Source: an uncultured Aquitalea sp.
GTDB taxonomy: Bacteria; Pseudomonadota; Gammaproteobacteria; Burkholderiales; Chromobacteriaceae
Length of the DNA: 64,000 nucleotides
NCBI RefSeq assembly: GCF_945957525.1
Contig: NZ_CAMFLA010000002.1
Span: forward strand, 62,001-126,000
Reading direction: 5' to 3'
The notes under the pieces were generated by a model that ran no database searches, was not told where the DNA came from, and was given only the letters and a program-made list of their open reading frames with translations. Position numbers and translations under genes: made by a program. Position 1 is the stretch's first letter; every line of letters starts with the position of its first letter. Below, piece after piece: positions 61,794 through 64,000 of the stretch.

Positions 61794-64000
61794 ATGACCG
61801 AGTCGCCCAAGCCTGATCTGCCTTCCTGGGACGATCTGGACCTCCCCGTGCTGAGCGATGTGGTGGACGAGACGCACGTCCCCACGTTGAGCGAAGAGGC
61901 TCTGGATGTGCCCGAGTTTGACTTCTCCAGCGAGCTGGATGCCCTGCAGCAAAGCGTTGCCGTGCCTGAAACCGGCATGGCTGAGCTGGAAATCCCCGAA
62001 CTGACGCTGGAAGATCTGGATGTCAGTCCGCCGTCGCCGGGCGCGCTCGATCTGGGCACCTTGCCCTCACTGGACCTTTCCGTGCCGGTGGCCGGTGAGC
62101 TGACCCTGGACGATGTGCTGCCGGACCTGGGCAAGCCCGTGCGGGCGGAGCCTCCCGCAACGGCGCTGTTTCAGCCGCCCGCGCCGGTAGCGATTGCACA
62201 GTCGCTGCCGGAAATGCCGGCGGTGGCGGTAGATGGTTTTGAATTCACGTTGGACGAAGAGCCTGGGCAGACGGACTCCTTCGCCGGCATGCAAGTTAGC
62301 TGGGACGCGCCCGCTGAGCCTGCTGCTGCCGCGCCGGTAGAGTTGGTGCATCATGTGGCCGGCGAATCCAATGTGGCGGACGGCCTGGATCAGTTGCTTT
62401 CCAGCCTCAACGCGCTGCAAGGCGATGTGCCGCCGGAGGAGGCGGTAAATCACTTGCTGGCCGACGCGGAGCCTGGCGATGCTGTTTGGCCTGCACCGGA
62501 TAATGTCTTGTCGCTGCCGCATGTTGAGGCAAGCCATGAGGCGGCGCACGAGCTGGCCTCTGCCGGTTTTGCCGCGGAGATGCCTGAGGCTGCGGCCTCT
62601 ACGCCGGAAGAGGCATTGCCTGTCTTGTCGCTTGAGGCGCACGAGGCGGAATCAGTATTGCCGCCTCAAGCCGCGGCAGGCGAGCCGCCGGAGGTCGTGG
62701 CAGGGCGCCAGCCCGCCGCCGAAACCGCGCAGCTTGTGCCGGAAAGTCATGCCTTTTCGGAGTCTCACGCCGTTGCCGGCGACTTGCCGACGCTGGAGCA
62801 TGCTTTTGATGCCGGCGTTTCGGATATGCCCGCAGCCATCGAGCATATCTCCTTGGACAGTCTGCCCACCGGTGTGCTTGGCGGTGGTTTGGGACTGGCC
62901 GCGGCATACGAGGCGGAAGCGCCCACGTCCGCCGAGCCGGTGCTGCATCACCCGCTGGACGAGGTGCTGCGTGCTGCTGAGGCGACGTTGGCCGAAGAGC
63001 GGAAGGGTATGACACCCGTCCCCGCGGTCGATGCGCCAGATGAAGATGAATGGACGCCGGCCAGTGAGGTGGATCACCAAAGCGAAACCGAAGACCCTTT
63101 GCAAGAAGGCCTGCCGCAAACTGGTCTGGAGCGTCGCGTACCGGATAGCCTGAGTGCGCCGTCGCCGCAACTATTGCATCCGCCTCATCTGGATGCGGCT
63201 GCGCCTGTCGCGGAGGAGATGCGCGCCAGCGAGGAGTGGCCTGCCGCGCATGAAGTGGGGCGTGAAAACGAGGCTGAGACAGAAGCCGAGGCTGCGCCGC
63301 CTGCTCCCGTGTCGATGCAAGTGGATACCTTGTTTGGCGAATCGCCTTTCGCTAGCGAGCGTGCGGCTGCCTTGCAGGCGTCAAGCCCACTTGAGCCTGA
63401 GCATGCCTTGCCGGTTGCCGCAACACCGGATGCGTTACCGGTACTGAGCGAGGAACCGGCGCTGGACGCTGCCGTAGAGCTTGTGCCGCAAGACGCACCG
63501 GCTGAGGTTGAGGCACCGGCCACCCCGCAAGCCATGTTGGCCGAAATCGATGAGCCCGAGCCGCAAGCCTTGCCGATACTGACTGAAGAGGCGGCAAGCG
63601 ACCATGTGGACGAGCCGTTTGCGCTGGAGGCAGGTGTGCTGGCCGGGGGCGCGATGGCGCTGGCGGCAGCTGGCGTGGCCCAGGTGGCTGGTCAGGACGC
63701 TGTTGTGCAAACGGATACGGCGCGCAAGGGTGTTTCCGTGCTGAGCGTTTCCGCTATGAGTTCCCAAGCGACTTCAGCGCAGATGATGCAGCCGCAGTCG
63801 CAGGATCACACCATTGCAGTGGTGGACGAAAAGGCGCTGGTGGATGCCATGTATGAAAAACTGCTGCCGCGCATGAAGGTGGAGCTGACATTGTGGTTGC
63901 AGGACGCGCTGGAAATGCAGGCCAAGAGCATGCTGTCCGGCGTGATGCAGCAGCTCAAGGAAGATTACGACATGTTGTTTGGCGACACGCTGCGGGAGAG
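61794..64000 (+). CDS. Large acidic low-complexity protein (3' end beyond window)
   Basis: At least 735 codons, open from the ATG at 61794, two bases after holC, to the window edge. It is dominated by Glu, Ala, Pro, Leu and Val, with repeated short acidic phrases (LTLDDVL, EEALPVLS, LPVLSEEP, LPILTEEA), no signal peptide at the start and a short hydrophobic Ala/Gly stretch near residue 620. The last visible part looks folded and helical (ALVDAMYEKLLPRMKVELTLW). I recognise no family; it is reminiscent of FimV-like or scaffold proteins only in composition. Two GTTGGCCGAA copies encode LAE here. Confidence 0.7.
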   Translation, partial: MTESPKPDLPSWDDLDLPVLSDVVDETHVPTLSEEALDVPEFDFSSELDALQQSVAVPETGMAELEIPELTLEDLDVSPPSPGALDLGTLPSLDLSVPVAGELTLDDVLPDLGKPVRAEPPATALFQPPAPVAIAQSLPEMPAVAVDGFEFTLDEEPGQTDSFAGMQVSWDAPAEPAAAAPVELVHHVAGESNVADGLDQLLSSLNALQGDVPPEEAVNHLLADAEPGDAVWPAPDNVLSLPHVEASHEAAHELASAGFAAEMPEAAASTPEEALPVLSLEAHEAESVLPPQAAAGEPPEVVAGRQPAAETAQLVPESHAFSESHAVAGDLPTLEHAFDAGVSDMPAAIEHISLDSLPTGVLGGGLGLAAAYEAEAPTSAEPVLHHPLDEVLRAAEATLAEERKGMTPVPAVDAPDEDEWTPASEVDHQSETEDPLQEGLPQTGLERRVPDSLSAPSPQLLHPPHLDAAAPVAEEMRASEEWPAAHEVGRENEAETEAEAAPPAPVSMQVDTLFGESPFASERAAALQASSPLEPEHALPVAATPDALPVLSEEPALDAAVELVPQDAPAEVEAPATPQAMLAEIDEPEPQALPILTEEAASDHVDEPFALEAGVLAGGAMALAAAGVAQVAGQDAVVQTDTARKGVSVLSVSAMSSQATSAQMMQPQSQDHTIAVVDEKALVDAMYEKLLPRMKVELTLWLQDALEMQAKSMLSGVMQQLKEDYDMLFGDTLRE

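Noticed and set aside
1-64000. The GTTGGCCGAA motif as Chi, KOPS or a REP element
   Set aside because: Strand balance (10 plus, 8 minus) and location mostly inside genes argue against replication-oriented motifs, and copies are only 10 bases with no shared flanks, unlike REP elements.
1-64000. tRNA, rRNA and CRISPR content
   Set aside because: No cloverleaf-like T-loop sequence, no rRNA core sequence and no regularly spaced direct repeats were found on reading both strands.

Overview
The window looks like a chromosomal segment of a betaproteobacterium of the order Neisseriales, most likely family Chromobacteriaceae (Chromobacterium, Aquitalea or Vogesella type). This is inferred from the high-GC protein style and from the gene set: an ssuEADCBF sulfonate operon, a zur-znuCBA operon, yciB-yciI-bolA followed by parvulins, lptFG-glnD and pepA-holC. 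It is not proven by any single marker. No rRNA, tRNA or CRISPR array was seen.

Layout. 1-2.6 kb: two short-chain dehydrogenases and a moaF gene broken by an in-frame amber codon. 2.9-11.2 kb: a BMP-type nucleoside ABC importer (ATPase and two permeases) with two copies of its binding protein, interrupted by rlmJ and truC. 11.3-14.2 kb: a membrane protein with a SWIM-like zinc motif, a periplasmic binding protein, an OmpA lipoprotein and a DUF2325 protein. 14.3-18.9 kb: ssuEADCBF, for use of organosulfonates as a sulfur source. 19.1-20.3 kb: a membrane diguanylate cyclase. 20.4-33.6 kb: an AT-richer accessory region with small orphan genes, an infA relic beside a cold-shock gene, IS relics, a TetR regulator, two unknown genes, a chaperone-usher fimbrial operon, an intact IS256-family element and a soluble PAS-PAS chemoreceptor. 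33.6-37.5 kb: bacterioferritin, tyrS, cytochrome b561 and two cytochromes c'. 37.6-41.7 kb: a zinc operon (zur, COG0523 GTPase, His-rich peptide, znuC, znuB, znuA) behind a clear Zur-type operator. 41.8-48.7 kb: a DsbD/UreH-like membrane protein, an enoyl-CoA hydratase, two parvulins, bolA, yciI, yciB, an SPFH/NfeD pair and a YigZ protein. 48.8-54.8 kb: a DHH phosphoesterase, a HAD phosphatase, a ParA-like ATPase, a GMP reductase, an Aer-like chemoreceptor and a MaoC-like dehydratase. 54.9-64 kb: lptF-lptG-glnD, pepA-holC and a very acidic low-complexity protein that runs off the right edge.

The most striking pattern is not a gene. The 10-mer GTTGGCCGAA occurs 18 times on the two strands and its variant GTTTGCCGAA 8 times, where about 0.1 of each would be expected. 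Copies lie inside unrelated genes, at a start codon, in intergenic gaps and, at 49.79 kb, as an inverted pair forming the stem of an intrinsic terminator. This is how DNA uptake sequences behave in Neisseriaceae, but the motif lacks the CTG core of the Neisseria DUS. No copy lies in the accessory region. I propose it as a candidate uptake-type genome signature for this lineage.
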